A DNA stretch of 64,000 nucleotides, taken from an uncultured Prevotellaceae bacterium (lineage in GTDB: Bacteria > Bacteroidota > Bacteroidia > Bacteroidales > Muribaculaceae). The translations under genes and the position numbers were made by a program. The stretch lies in contig ONKF01000006.1 in the NCBI GenBank assembly GCA_900318335.1, positions 62,001 to 126,000 of the forward strand. Direction: 5' to 3'. The notes below the pieces were generated by a model. The model made no database searches. It was given only the letters and a program-made list of their open reading frames with translations, and had not been told where the DNA came from. This document shows, one piece after another, positions 32,242 through 41,384 of this stretch. Each line of letters opens with the position of its first letter. Positions within the stretch are counted from its first letter, which is position 1.

Positions 32242-35085
32242 ATGAAAAACTGTATGAGAGTAAAACAATTATTTGCTGCAATGCTGCTGATGATAGTGGC
32301 ATTGAGCGCCAACGTGATGACGGCTCAGGAGATGCCGCCTATTCCCGTGGATGATGCCGTGCGCATCGGCAAGCTGGATTGCGGATTGACCTACTACATC
32401 CGCCACAACAACTATCCCGAGAACCGTGTGAACTTCTACATCGCTCAGCGCGTGGGCTCTATCCAGGAGGAGGAAAGCCAGCGTGGTCTTGCCCACTTCC
32501 TGGAGCACATGGCCTTCAACGGTAGTGAGCACTTCAACGGTGAGGGCAAGGGTATCATCGACTACACCCGCTCGCTGGGTGTGAACTTCGGTGGTGACCT
32601 CAACGCTTACACCAGCATCGCCGAGACCGTTTATAACATCAACGATGTGCCCAGCACCCGCCAGAGCGCCATCGACTCGTGTCTGCTCATCCTCAAGGAC
32701 TGGAGCAACGGCCTGTTGCTCACCGACGAGGAGATCGACAAGGAGCGTGGTGTGATCCACGAGGAGTGGCGACTGGGCCAGAGCGCACAGATGCGTATGC
32801 TCGAGCGCCAGTTGGAGACCCTGTTCCCCAATTCGAAGTTCGGCCAGCGTCTGCCCATCGGTCTGATGAGCGTGGTGGACAACTTCAAGTACAACGAACT
32901 GCGCGACTACTACCACAAGTGGTATCGTCCCGACAACCAGGCCCTGGTGATCGTGGGTGACGTGGATGTTGACCACATCGAGGCCCAGATCAAGGAGATG
33001 TATAAGGGCTATAAGCTCGATCCCAACGCAGCCAAGGTGGTTCGCGAGCCTGTGCCCGATAACGAGACTCCCATCATCGTTGTCGACAAGGACAAGGAGC
33101 AGCAGTACAGCGAGGTGAGCGTGATGTTCAAGCACGAGACCGAGACCCCCGAGGAGAAGTTGAACATGGATTATCTCCTTATCGACTATCTCAAGGATAT
33201 GATCACCGACATGCTCAACACCCGTTTCAGGGACCTGGCTCAGGAGCCCGACTGCCCCTTTGACAACGCATACTGCTATGACGGTCCCTACATCCTGGCC
33301 AATACCATGGATGCTCTGACGATAGACATTATGCCCAAGGAGGGCAAGGCCGAGGCCGCTACCCAGGCAGCGATTATCGAGGCCATGCGTGCCGCCAAGC
33401 ACGGCTTTACCGTCAGTGAGTACAACCGCGCACGTGACGAGTACATGAGCCGTCTGGAGCGCCGTTACAACGAGCGCGACAAGGTGTCCAATGAGCGTTA
33501 CGGCCGTCAGTACTGCAGCCACTTCCTGGACGGTGAGCCCATCCCCTCGATCGATAACCTGTACCAGATTATGGGCATGCTTACTCCTAATATCACGGTT
33601 GACGTGATTAACAGCGTGATGCCCGAGCTCATCAGCACCGATGGCAAGAATCTGGTTATCGCCAACTTCAACCAGGAGAAGGAAGGTGCCGTATATCCCA
33701 CTGTTGAGGCTCTCCAGGCCGCCTATGACGCTGCCTCCACCGCCCAGATCGACCCCTATGTTGACAACGTGAAGGATGAGCCCCTGATGACCACGATGCC
33801 CAAGAAGGGTAAAATCGTCAAGGAAAGCGAGAACACCACCTTCGGCTACAAGGAACTGGAACTGAGCAATGGCGCCCGCGTCATCCTCAAGAAGACCGAC
33901 TTCAAGCAAGACGAAATCCAGATGCGCGCCTTCCAGCGCGGCGGTCAGTCGCTCTACAACGAGAAGGATTGGGCTAACCTGAACTTACTGAGTTCACTGA
34001 ACTCAATTACCGGTGTTGGCAACTTCTCCAACTCTGAACTTGACAAGGCTCTGGCCGGCAAGCAGGTGGGTGTTTACATGAACATCGGTGAATTTACCGA
34101 CAACCTGACCGGTAACAGCACCGTTAAGGATCTGGAAACCATGTTCCAGCTCATCTACCTCAAATTCACTGCTCTGAATAAGGACGAGAAGAAGTTCAAC
34201 CAGACGATGAGCCTGATGGAGACCCAACTCAAGAACAAGGACCTCATGCCCGAGAGCGCACTTAGCGACTCACTGCAGTACATCATGACCAACCACAGCT
34301 GGCGTGGCAAGCCCTTCAATGTTGAGGACCTGAAACAGGTCAACCTGGACCGCATCTTGGAGATTGCCAAGGAGCGTACCGCCAATGCAGCCAACTACAC
34401 CTTCACCTTTGTGGGCAACATTGATGAGGCTGTTATCCGCCCGCTCATCGAGCAGTACATCGCCAGCCTGCCCGCCAAGAAAGGCGTGAAGAGCAATTGG
34501 GTAAACTACATGGAGATGCCCAAGGGAGAGGTCATCAACCACTTCACCAAGAAGATGGAGTCCCCCAAGGAGTATGAGATCGTGATCTGGCACAACAATA
34601 ATCTGCCGCACACCCTGGAGAATGAGATCAAGGCCGAGATGCTTGCCCAGTGCTTGAGCCGCGTCTATCTGCAGAAGATCCGTGAGGATGCAGGTGCCGC
34701 TTACTCGACCAGCGCTATGGGCCAGACCGGCATGGCTGGTGACAGGCCCCAGACACTGGTACTTGCCATCTGCCCCGTTAATCCCGAGTTTGAGGAGATG
34801 GCTCTGAACATCATCAACGAGGAGATGAAGAACGCCAGCACCACCATCGATGCCACCGCCCTGAATGAGGCCATCGAGCAGATGCTCAAGGACTACGCCA
34901 CCAATGCCAAGGAGAACTATTTCTGGATGAGCGCTATCCAGGATTACCTGACCCATGGCTATGACGGTGTAACCAACTATGAGCAGATTGTGAAAGCCCA
35001 GACCCCCGAGTCGATTGCCGAGTTTGCCCGCCAGCTCTTGAGCGCCGGCAACAAGGTTGAACTCGTGATGGCTCCCGAAAAGTAA
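32242..35085 (+). CDS. secreted M16 family zinc peptidase (PqqL-like), copy 1
   Basis: A 947-residue periplasmic or surface protease of the pitrilysin/PqqL type, which degrades small unfolded proteins and peptides in a clam-shell chamber. Signal peptide to about residue 28; inverted zinc motif H85-F-L-E88-H89 with third ligand E168 in DKERGVIHEEWR. Two M16 halves follow; the second lacks the zinc site but keeps KIREDAGAAYS and the late Arg/Tyr region. An ATG at 32254 would align better with the two paralogues. It has its own promoter and terminator. Copies 2 and 3 follow in tandem. Confidence 0.95.
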   Translation: MKNCMRVKQLFAAMLLMIVALSANVMTAQEMPPIPVDDAVRIGKLDCGLTYYIRHNNYPENRVNFYIAQRVGSIQEEESQRGLAHFLEHMAFNGSEHFNGEGKGIIDYTRSLGVNFGGDLNAYTSIAETVYNINDVPSTRQSAIDSCLLILKDWSNGLLLTDEEIDKERGVIHEEWRLGQSAQMRMLERQLETLFPNSKFGQRLPIGLMSVVDNFKYNELRDYYHKWYRPDNQALVIVGDVDVDHIEAQIKEMYKGYKLDPNAAKVVREPVPDNETPIIVVDKDKEQQYSEVSVMFKHETETPEEKLNMDYLLIDYLKDMITDMLNTRFRDLAQEPDCPFDNAYCYDGPYILANTMDALTIDIMPKEGKAEAATQAAIIEAMRAAKHGFTVSEYNRARDEYMSRLERRYNERDKVSNERYGRQYCSHFLDGEPIPSIDNLYQIMGMLTPNITVDVINSVMPELISTDGKNLVIANFNQEKEGAVYPTVEALQAAYDAASTAQIDPYVDNVKDEPLMTTMPKKGKIVKESENTTFGYKELELSNGARVILKKTDFKQDEIQMRAFQRGGQSLYNEKDWANLNLLSSLNSITGVGNFSNSELDKALAGKQVGVYMNIGEFTDNLTGNSTVKDLETMFQLIYLKFTALNKDEKKFNQTMSLMETQLKNKDLMPESALSDSLQYIMTNHSWRGKPFNVEDLKQVNLDRILEIAKERTANAANYTFTFVGNIDEAVIRPLIEQYIASLPAKKGVKSNWVNYMEMPKGEVINHFTKKMESPKEYEIVIWHNNNLPHTLENEIKAEMLAQCLSRVYLQKIREDAGAAYSTSAMGQTGMAGDRPQTLVLAICPVNPEFEEMALNIINEEMKNASTTIDATALNEAIEQMLKDYATNAKENYFWMSAIQDYLTHGYDGVTNYEQIVKAQTPESIAEFARQLLSAGNKVELVMAPEK

Positions 35086-35112
35086 ACGGATTCCCATACA
35101 ATACAACTCCTG

Positions 35113-35150
35113 GAGTCAGGGGCTCGATAGCCGAGTCCCTGACTCTTGCT
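35113..35150 (+). terminator. terminator of M16 copy 1
   Basis: GAGTCAGGG...CCCTGACTC stem with TTG tail. The surrounding text (CGGATTCCC, then TACAAC, then a GTCAGGGGCTCGA stem) is repeated after M16 copy 3, showing that the terminator was duplicated with the gene. Confidence 0.75.
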
Positions 35151-35171
35151 ATTGACGCTTTTTCATAATGA

Positions 35172-35203
35172 TTTGCTTAACTGGATGATTTGTACTATAT
35201 TTG
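35172..35203 (+). promoter_or_regulatory. full -33/-7 promoter of M16 copy 2
   Basis: TTTG (35172-35175), 20-bp spacer, TATATTTG (35196-35203). It overlaps the upstream extension of the ORF and supports the start at 35273. Confidence 0.75.
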
Positions 35204-35272
35204 CATCACTCAAAATCATTAACCCAAGACATCATGCCTCATACTTTTAAAATCACCTATAAAATCAGTATT

Positions 35273-38101
35273 ATGAATGTGAAAAGACTTTGTGTCGCCT
35301 TGCTACTGATTGTGGCTCTGGGCGCCATCACCGTCAAGGCACAGTCGATGGGTTCCATCCCCGTCGATGACCAGGTGCGCGTCGGCAAGTTGGACTGCGG
35401 ATTAACCTACTACATCCGCCACAACGACTATCCTGAACACCGCGTGGACTTCTTCCTCGCCCAGCGCGTAGGCTCCATCCAGGAGGAGGAGAACCAGCGC
35501 GGCCTGGCCCACTTCCTGGAGCACATGGCCTTTAACGGCAGTGAGCACTTCAATGGCGAGGGCAAGAGCATAATCGACTATACCCGCTCACTGGGTGTAG
35601 CCTTCGGCCAGAACATGAACGCCGTTACCAGCATTGGCGAGACCATCTATCTTATTACCGAAGTGCCCAGTACACGCCAGAGCGCTATCGACTCGTGCCT
35701 GCTCATCCTCAAGGACTGGAGCGGCGGCCTGTTGCTCTCCGACGAGGAAATTGACAAGGAGCGTGGTGTGATTCACGAGGAGTGGCGATTGCGCCGCAGC
35801 GCCAATCAGCGCTTGTTGGAGAATAATCTCGAGGCGCTGTATCCCGGTTCAAAGTATGGCCGCCGCATGCCCATCGGCCTGATCGAAATTGTGGACAACT
35901 TCCCCTATCAGGACCTGCGCGACTACTACCACAAGTGGTATCGTCCCGACAACCAGGCCCTGATTGTCGTGGGTGACGTGGATGTCGATCACATCGAGGC
36001 CCAGATCAAGGAACTCTTCAAGGACTGCAAGCTCGATCCCAATGCCGCCCAGGTGGTTGAAGAGCCCGTTCCCGACAACGATGAACCCATCATCGTCATC
36101 GACAAGGACAAGGAGCAGCAACACAACGATGTGGCAATCATGTTCAAGCACGAGACCACCCCCAAGGAGCAGAAGGGCGAAATGATGTACCTGATCAAAA
36201 GTTTTACTACCAGCATGATGAGCATCATGCTTAACAACCGCCTGAGCGAAGCCGCCCTTGAACCCGACTGTCCCTTCCTGTCAGCCGGTGCCTCCGATGG
36301 CCCTTATCTGCTGTCCAAGAACGTTGGAGCATTCACCTTGAGCGTATCGCCCAAGGAGGGCCAGACCGAGGCCGCTGTCCAGGCCGTTGTTACCGAAGCC
36401 ATACGCGCTGCCGAGCACGGCTTTACCGACACCGAGTACGACCGTGCCAAGGAGAATCTCATGAGCATTTTGGAGAATGCCTATAACGAACGCAATAAGA
36501 TCCCCAATACAGCATTTGCCGTTGAGTACTGCAATAATTACCTCAACAACGAGCCCATACCCTCGATTGAGCAGAGGTACCAACTCATGCAGGCGCTCGT
36601 TCCACAGATACCTGTCGAACTCATTAACATGGTCATTCCCAGGCTCATCAACACCACAGGTGAGAACCTCGTTGTGATGAACTTCAACCAGGAGAAAGAC
36701 GATGCCGTTTATCCCACCCCTGAGAGTCTGAAGGCTGCCATTGATGCGGGTCTGAATGCCCAAGTCGAGGCATTTGTCGATAACGTGAAGCAGGAGCCTC
36801 TCATCAGCAAGATGCCCAAGAAGGGTAAAATCATCAAGGAGACCTACAACAGCAAGTTTGACTACAAGGAACTCGAGTTGAGCAACGGTGCCCGTGCCAT
36901 CCTCAAGAAAACCGATTTCAAGAAAAACGAGATCCAGATGCATGCCGAGGCTCGCGGTGGTACTTCGCTCTACGGTGAGGAAGATTGGGTCAACATTGAG
37001 AAGCTGGATTTCTTCTTGCTGGATTGTGGTTTGGGCAACTTCTCAAGAACTGAGCTTGATAAGGCTATCGCTGGCAAACAGATTGATGTCTACTTTGCGA
37101 TGTCTCCATACAATGATTTTGTATCCGCTAACTCCACGGTCAAGGACCTGGAAACCATGTTCCAGCTCACCTATCTCACCTTTACCGATATCAACATCGA
37201 CGAGAAAAACTTCAACCAGAACAAGAGCTTTCTCGAAGACATTTACAAGAACCGTGGCCTGGACCATGAATCTGTATTCCTCGACTCGGTCATCTATATC
37301 CTTAACAACCATGACTGGCGCTGCAAGCCCTTCAAAGTTGAGGACTTGAAGGAGATGAACCGTGAGCGCATGATGGAGATCGTCAAGGAACGCACTGCCA
37401 ACGCTGCTAACTACACTTTTATCTTTGTGGGCAACTTTGACGAGGCACTGATGCGTCAGTATATCGAGCAGTATATCGCCAGCCTGCCCGGCAAGAAGGG
37501 CACTCCCTCCAACTGGGTGAATGTTATTACCCGCCCCGAAGGCGAGACCATCAACCACTTCTCCCGCAAGATGGAAACGCCCAAGGCCAATGCCAGAATC
37601 ATCTGGTATGACACCAAGACTCCTTATAGTGTTGAGAACGACATCAAGGCCGAAATGCTGGGCCAGGTGCTGAACAAGATTTACCTGCAGAAGATTCGTG
37701 AGGATGCAGGTGCCGCCTACTCGGCAAGCGCTGGCGGACGGGCCGGGCTCTATGGTGACCGATGCATTACCTCCGTCTCGGCTTCCTGCCCGATGAAACC
37801 AGAGTTTGTTGACGTCGCCCTCAAGATTCTGAACGAGGAGATGGTCAAGGCTTGCAGTACCATCGATGCGACTACCCTGCAGGAGATCAAGGAACTCATG
37901 ATTAAGGAGCACAACACCGAACTCAAGGAGAACTCCTACTGGATGTCTATTATCTCGGCCTATATTGATCCTGGTATTGACTACTACACCGGCTATGAGC
38001 AGATGATTAATGCCCAGACTCCTGAGAGCATCGCGGCCTTTGCCCGCCAGGTTCTGGCTGCCGGCAACAAGGTTGAGGTGGTCATGACCCCCGAGGAGTA
38101 A
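35273..38101 (+). CDS. secreted M16 family zinc peptidase, copy 2
   Basis: A 942-residue paralogue of the preceding gene. The open frame begins at a TTG at 35201, but the promoter box lies there, and MNVKRLCVALLLIVALGAI at 35273 is a proper signal peptide matching copy 3. The zinc motif HFLEH and the third-ligand segment DKERGVIHEEWR are intact. Around the active site (VAFGQNMNAVTSIGETIYLITE) it departs from copies 1 and 3, which share NAYTSIAETVYNIN, so its specificity may differ. No terminator is seen before copy 3; a truncated MITE-like repeat lies in that gap. Confidence 0.95.
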   Translation: MNVKRLCVALLLIVALGAITVKAQSMGSIPVDDQVRVGKLDCGLTYYIRHNDYPEHRVDFFLAQRVGSIQEEENQRGLAHFLEHMAFNGSEHFNGEGKSIIDYTRSLGVAFGQNMNAVTSIGETIYLITEVPSTRQSAIDSCLLILKDWSGGLLLSDEEIDKERGVIHEEWRLRRSANQRLLENNLEALYPGSKYGRRMPIGLIEIVDNFPYQDLRDYYHKWYRPDNQALIVVGDVDVDHIEAQIKELFKDCKLDPNAAQVVEEPVPDNDEPIIVIDKDKEQQHNDVAIMFKHETTPKEQKGEMMYLIKSFTTSMMSIMLNNRLSEAALEPDCPFLSAGASDGPYLLSKNVGAFTLSVSPKEGQTEAAVQAVVTEAIRAAEHGFTDTEYDRAKENLMSILENAYNERNKIPNTAFAVEYCNNYLNNEPIPSIEQRYQLMQALVPQIPVELINMVIPRLINTTGENLVVMNFNQEKDDAVYPTPESLKAAIDAGLNAQVEAFVDNVKQEPLISKMPKKGKIIKETYNSKFDYKELELSNGARAILKKTDFKKNEIQMHAEARGGTSLYGEEDWVNIEKLDFFLLDCGLGNFSRTELDKAIAGKQIDVYFAMSPYNDFVSANSTVKDLETMFQLTYLTFTDINIDEKNFNQNKSFLEDIYKNRGLDHESVFLDSVIYILNNHDWRCKPFKVEDLKEMNRERMMEIVKERTANAANYTFIFVGNFDEALMRQYIEQYIASLPGKKGTPSNWVNVITRPEGETINHFSRKMETPKANARIIWYDTKTPYSVENDIKAEMLGQVLNKIYLQKIREDAGAAYSASAGGRAGLYGDRCITSVSASCPMKPEFVDVALKILNEEMVKACSTIDATTLQEIKELMIKEHNTELKENSYWMSIISAYIDPGIDYYTGYEQMINAQTPESIAAFARQVLAAGNKVEVVMTPEE

Positions 38102-38104
38102 CAT

Positions 38105-38137
38105 GAGGATGTGTCATAACTCCAGCCTGTAATTATG
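38105..38137. repeat. truncated copy of the MITE-like repeat
   Basis: Thirty of 33 bases match the left end of the element at 52187-52346 (GAGGAtGTGTCATAAC followed by CCTGTAATTATG). Beyond 38137 an AT-rich tail (ATTAAATAAAATAAATTTA) resembles the interior of that element. The right end is missing. Confidence 0.7.
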
Positions 38138-38170
38138 TTTAGTATTATTAAATAAAATAAATTTAGCATT

Positions 38171-41002
38171 ATGAACGTGAAGAGACTTTTTATTGCCTTA
38201 ATGCTGATGATATTGGCATTAGGCACCAATGTGATGATGGCACAGCAGATGCCACCCATTCCCGTGGACGATCAGGTGCGCATCGGCAAGTTGGACTGCG
38301 GATTGACCTACTACATCCGCCACAACAACTATCCCGAGCACCGCGTGAACTTCTACATCGCGCAGCGTGTGGGCTCCATCCAGGAGGAGGAGAGCCAGCG
38401 CGGTCTCGCCCACTTCCTGGAACACATGGCCTTCAACGGCAGTGAGCACTTCAACGGCGAGGGCAAGACTATTATCGACTACACCCGCTCGCTGGGTGTG
38501 GAATTCGGACGCGACATGAATGCCTATACCAGCATTGCCGAAACCGTCTATAACATCAATAACGTGCCCAGCACACGCCAGAGCGCCCTTGACTCGTGTC
38601 TGCTCATCCTCAAGGACTGGAGTGGCGGCCTGCTGCTCACCGACGAGGAAATCGACAAGGAGCGTGGCGTCATCCACGAGGAGTGGCGACTGAGCCGTGG
38701 CGCACAGATGCGCATGCTCGAAAACAACCTTGAGACGCTGTATCCCGGTTCGAAGTACGGCAAGCGTATGCCCATCGGCCTGATGAGTGTGGTGGACAAC
38801 TTCAAGTACAACGAACTGCGCGATTACTACCACAAGTGGTATCGTCCCGACAACCAGGCCCTGGTGATTGTGGGTGACGTGGACGTGGACCATATCGAGG
38901 CCCAGATCAAGGAACTCTTCAAGGACTGCAAACTCGACCCCAACGCCGCACAAGTGGTTGAGGAACCCGTGCCCGACAATGAAACGGCTATCATCGTTGT
39001 CGATAAGGACAAGGAGCAACAGGCCAGCAGCACCCAAGTCATTTTCAAGCACGACGCTGTGAAGAAGGAGGGTAAAACCACTCTTGACTATCTCCTCTAT
39101 AACTACATGCGCAGCATGATGGGCAACATGCTCAACAGCCGCCTGAGCGAGAAGGTTCAGGATGCCGACTGCCCATTCCTGATGGGATATGCCTATGACG
39201 GCAACTACCTGTTCTCCAAGAACAAGGATGCCTTTAACCTCGTGTTCCTCCCCAAGGAGGGCATGACCGAGCAAGCAACCCAGGAGATCGTCACCGAGGC
39301 CATGCGCGCCATGGAGCACGGCTTCACCGAGACCGAGTACATCCGTGCCCGTGAAGAGTATCTGAGCGGTCTGGAGAGCCAGTACAACGAGCGCAACAAG
39401 GTGGACAATGATTTTTACGGCCGCCAATACTGCAGCCACTATCTCGACAACGAGCCCATTCCCTCAATCGAGCAGAAGTATGAGATCATGAACCAAATCG
39501 TGCCCATGATTCCCGTCGAGGCCATCAACTCGATGCTGCCCGGAGTCATTACCACCAATGGTAAGAACATGATTGTCGTGAGCTTCAACCAGGATAAGGA
39601 AGGCGCCGTTTATCCCACTCCCGACGCCCTGAAGGCCGCCGTGGATGCCGGTCTCAACGCCAAGGTCGAGGCCTATGTGGACAACGTGAAGCAGGAGCCC
39701 CTTATCACCCAATTGCCCAAGAAGGGTAAAATCGTCAAGGAGACAGAGAACAAGCAGTTTGGTTTCAAGGACCTGGAACTGAGCAACGGTGCACGCGTCA
39801 TCCTCAAGAAGACCGACTTAAAGGATGATGACATCCAGATGAAGGCGATGCAGCGTGGCGGCAACTCCATCTATGGAGAACAAGACCAGGCCAATTTCTC
39901 ACTCTTTGAAGCCGTCATCGAAGTCAGCGGACTGGGTGAGTTCAACAACACCGAGCTCGAGAAAGCCCTCGCCGGCAAGCAGGTGACCTGCAGCATGAGC
40001 ATGGACAACGAGTATAACATGGTCAGTGGCTCATCAACCGTCAAGGATCTGGAGACCCTGTTCCAACTCAACTACCTGATGTTCACCGATATCCGCAAGG
40101 ACGAGAAGAAGTTCAACAACCTGATGAGTCAGCTCGACATGGTGCTCAAGAACCGGGATCTCGTTCCCGAGACTGCATTCAGCGACTCGCTGAGCCTGAC
40201 CCTCGGTAGCCACAACTGGCGCAGTAAGCCCTTTACCGCCGAGATGGTTAAGCAACTCGACTATGACCGCACTCTGCAGATGGCCAAGGAGCTTACAGCC
40301 AATGCCGGCAGCTACACGTTCTACTTCGTCGGCTCGTTTGACGAGGACGTTATCCGTCCGCTCATCGAGCAGTATATCGCCAGCCTGCCTGGCAAGAAGG
40401 GCACCAAGACCAATTGGGTAAACATTGACAATTACCCCAACGGTCAGGTCATCAACCACTTCACCCGCAAAATGGAAGATCCCAAGGCCTATACCACAAT
40501 CTACTGGTATGACAAGAAGACCCCTTACAGCCTGGAGAACAACATCAAGGCCGACTTGCTGGCACGTGCCCTGGACAAGATTTATCTGCAGAAGATCCGC
40601 GAGGATGCTGGTGCCGCCTATTCCACGAGCGCCAGTGGCATGTCAGGCTTCAACGGTGACAACCCCTTCAGTTGCATCTATGCCTACTGCCCTGTTAAGC
40701 CCGAGTTTACCGACCTGGCACTGCAGATCATGAACAACGAGATTGTTGAAGCAGGCAAGAGCATTGACGCCAGCTCGCTCGAGGACTTCAAGGAACTCCT
40801 GATTAAGGACTACAACAACGAGATCAAGGAGAACTGGTACTGGATGTGGGTGCTCAACCGCTATGTGGAGCGTGGCATCGACAGCCACACCGGCTACGAG
40901 CAGATCGTCAAGGCTCAGACGCCTGAGTCGATTGCCGCCTTTGCCCGCCAGATTCTGGCTGCCGGCAACAAGGTTGAGGTGGTCATGACCCCCGAGGAAT
41001 AA
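38171..41002 (+). CDS. secreted M16 family zinc peptidase, copy 3
   Basis: A 943-residue third paralogue: signal peptide MNVKRLFIALMLMILALGTN, mature start near QQMPPIPVDDQVRIGKLDCG, intact HFLEH and DKERGVIHEEWR, C-terminal half with KIREDAGAAYSTSASG. The N-terminal domains of all three copies are close to identical, while the C-terminal halves differ more. No consensus -7 box is found before it (only TAAATTTA), and no terminator separates it from copy 2, so it is probably read through from copy 2. It ends with a terminator copied from the same ancestral unit as that of copy 1. Confidence 0.95.
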   Translation: MNVKRLFIALMLMILALGTNVMMAQQMPPIPVDDQVRIGKLDCGLTYYIRHNNYPEHRVNFYIAQRVGSIQEEESQRGLAHFLEHMAFNGSEHFNGEGKTIIDYTRSLGVEFGRDMNAYTSIAETVYNINNVPSTRQSALDSCLLILKDWSGGLLLTDEEIDKERGVIHEEWRLSRGAQMRMLENNLETLYPGSKYGKRMPIGLMSVVDNFKYNELRDYYHKWYRPDNQALVIVGDVDVDHIEAQIKELFKDCKLDPNAAQVVEEPVPDNETAIIVVDKDKEQQASSTQVIFKHDAVKKEGKTTLDYLLYNYMRSMMGNMLNSRLSEKVQDADCPFLMGYAYDGNYLFSKNKDAFNLVFLPKEGMTEQATQEIVTEAMRAMEHGFTETEYIRAREEYLSGLESQYNERNKVDNDFYGRQYCSHYLDNEPIPSIEQKYEIMNQIVPMIPVEAINSMLPGVITTNGKNMIVVSFNQDKEGAVYPTPDALKAAVDAGLNAKVEAYVDNVKQEPLITQLPKKGKIVKETENKQFGFKDLELSNGARVILKKTDLKDDDIQMKAMQRGGNSIYGEQDQANFSLFEAVIEVSGLGEFNNTELEKALAGKQVTCSMSMDNEYNMVSGSSTVKDLETLFQLNYLMFTDIRKDEKKFNNLMSQLDMVLKNRDLVPETAFSDSLSLTLGSHNWRSKPFTAEMVKQLDYDRTLQMAKELTANAGSYTFYFVGSFDEDVIRPLIEQYIASLPGKKGTKTNWVNIDNYPNGQVINHFTRKMEDPKAYTTIYWYDKKTPYSLENNIKADLLARALDKIYLQKIREDAGAAYSTSASGMSGFNGDNPFSCIYAYCPVKPEFTDLALQIMNNEIVEAGKSIDASSLEDFKELLIKDYNNEIKENWYWMWVLNRYVERGIDSHTGYEQIVKAQTPESIAAFARQILAAGNKVEVVMTPEE

Positions 41003-41028
41003 TCGGATTCCCCCTAAATACAACACCT

Positions 41029-41068
41029 GAAGTCAGGGGCTCGAGCATCGAGCCCCTGATTCTGTTTA
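41029..41068 (+). terminator. terminator of M16 copy 3
   Basis: GAAGTCAGGGGCTCGA pairs with TCGAGCCCCTGATTC across GCA, followed by TGTTTA. It is homologous to the hairpin at 35113-35145. Confidence 0.8.
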
Positions 41069-41117
41069 TACTAATAGCTGTCAATTAGTCAATCATTTCC
41101 ACAATCGCCTATCATGT

Positions 41118-41175
41118 GGGGACGGTTCCGTTAGCAACAAAAGATGAATCTTTTGTTACAAACCGAACCGTCCCC
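41118..41175. repeat. 58-bp GGGGACGGTT hairpin element
   Basis: Outer arms GGGGACGGTT and AACCGTCCCC, inner arms AACAAAAGAT and ATCTTTTGTT around GA. The outer motif is shared with the loop of the terminator at 11796-11839. It resembles a REP or miniature-element hairpin; no transposase is nearby. Confidence 0.65.
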
Positions 41176-41273
41176 TTTAATCGGCCTGGCGGCCGAGAAA
41201 TTAATTTTTTGTCTAATAATTTGACAAACTGTTGTATAAAATTTTGACAATCGGCGATAAAGGCCTGAAAAAG

Positions 41274-41305
41274 TTTGACAGGGCTTCAAGGCGGGGTTAT
41301 TTTTG
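41274..41305 (+). promoter_or_regulatory. full -33/-7 promoter of the C10 protease gene
   Basis: TTTG (41274-41277), 20-bp spacer, TATTTTTG (41298-41305): exact consensus, 79 bp before the ATG. Confidence 0.75.
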
Positions 41306-41384
41306 TTTCAGCAAGAGGGGAAAGTGTGTTTCACACCCGATTAATTCTGATAACAACTCATATAACTATTAAAAAGTATCCACT

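Larger units (their letters stand above)
41003..41384. other. 382-bp intergenic region between M16 copy 3 and the C10 protease
   Basis: No gene. It holds the M16 terminator, a 58-bp GGGGACGGTT hairpin, a small TCGGCC-TGGC-GGCCGA inverted repeat (41181-41196) and the C10 promoter. Confidence 0.6.

Noticed and set aside
32269-33909. 546-codon minus-strand frame inside M16 copy 1
   Set aside because: Antisense shadow; similar shadows appear opposite copies 2 and 3 and none resembles a known protein.
35201-35272. N-terminal extension of M16 copy 2
   Set aside because: Overlaps the TATATTTG promoter box and hides the signal peptide; paralogues start at the equivalent of 35273.
41118-41175. Possible riboswitch before the C10 gene
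   Set aside because: The hairpin lies upstream of the promoter at 41274-41305, so it would not be in the leader of the C10 mRNA.
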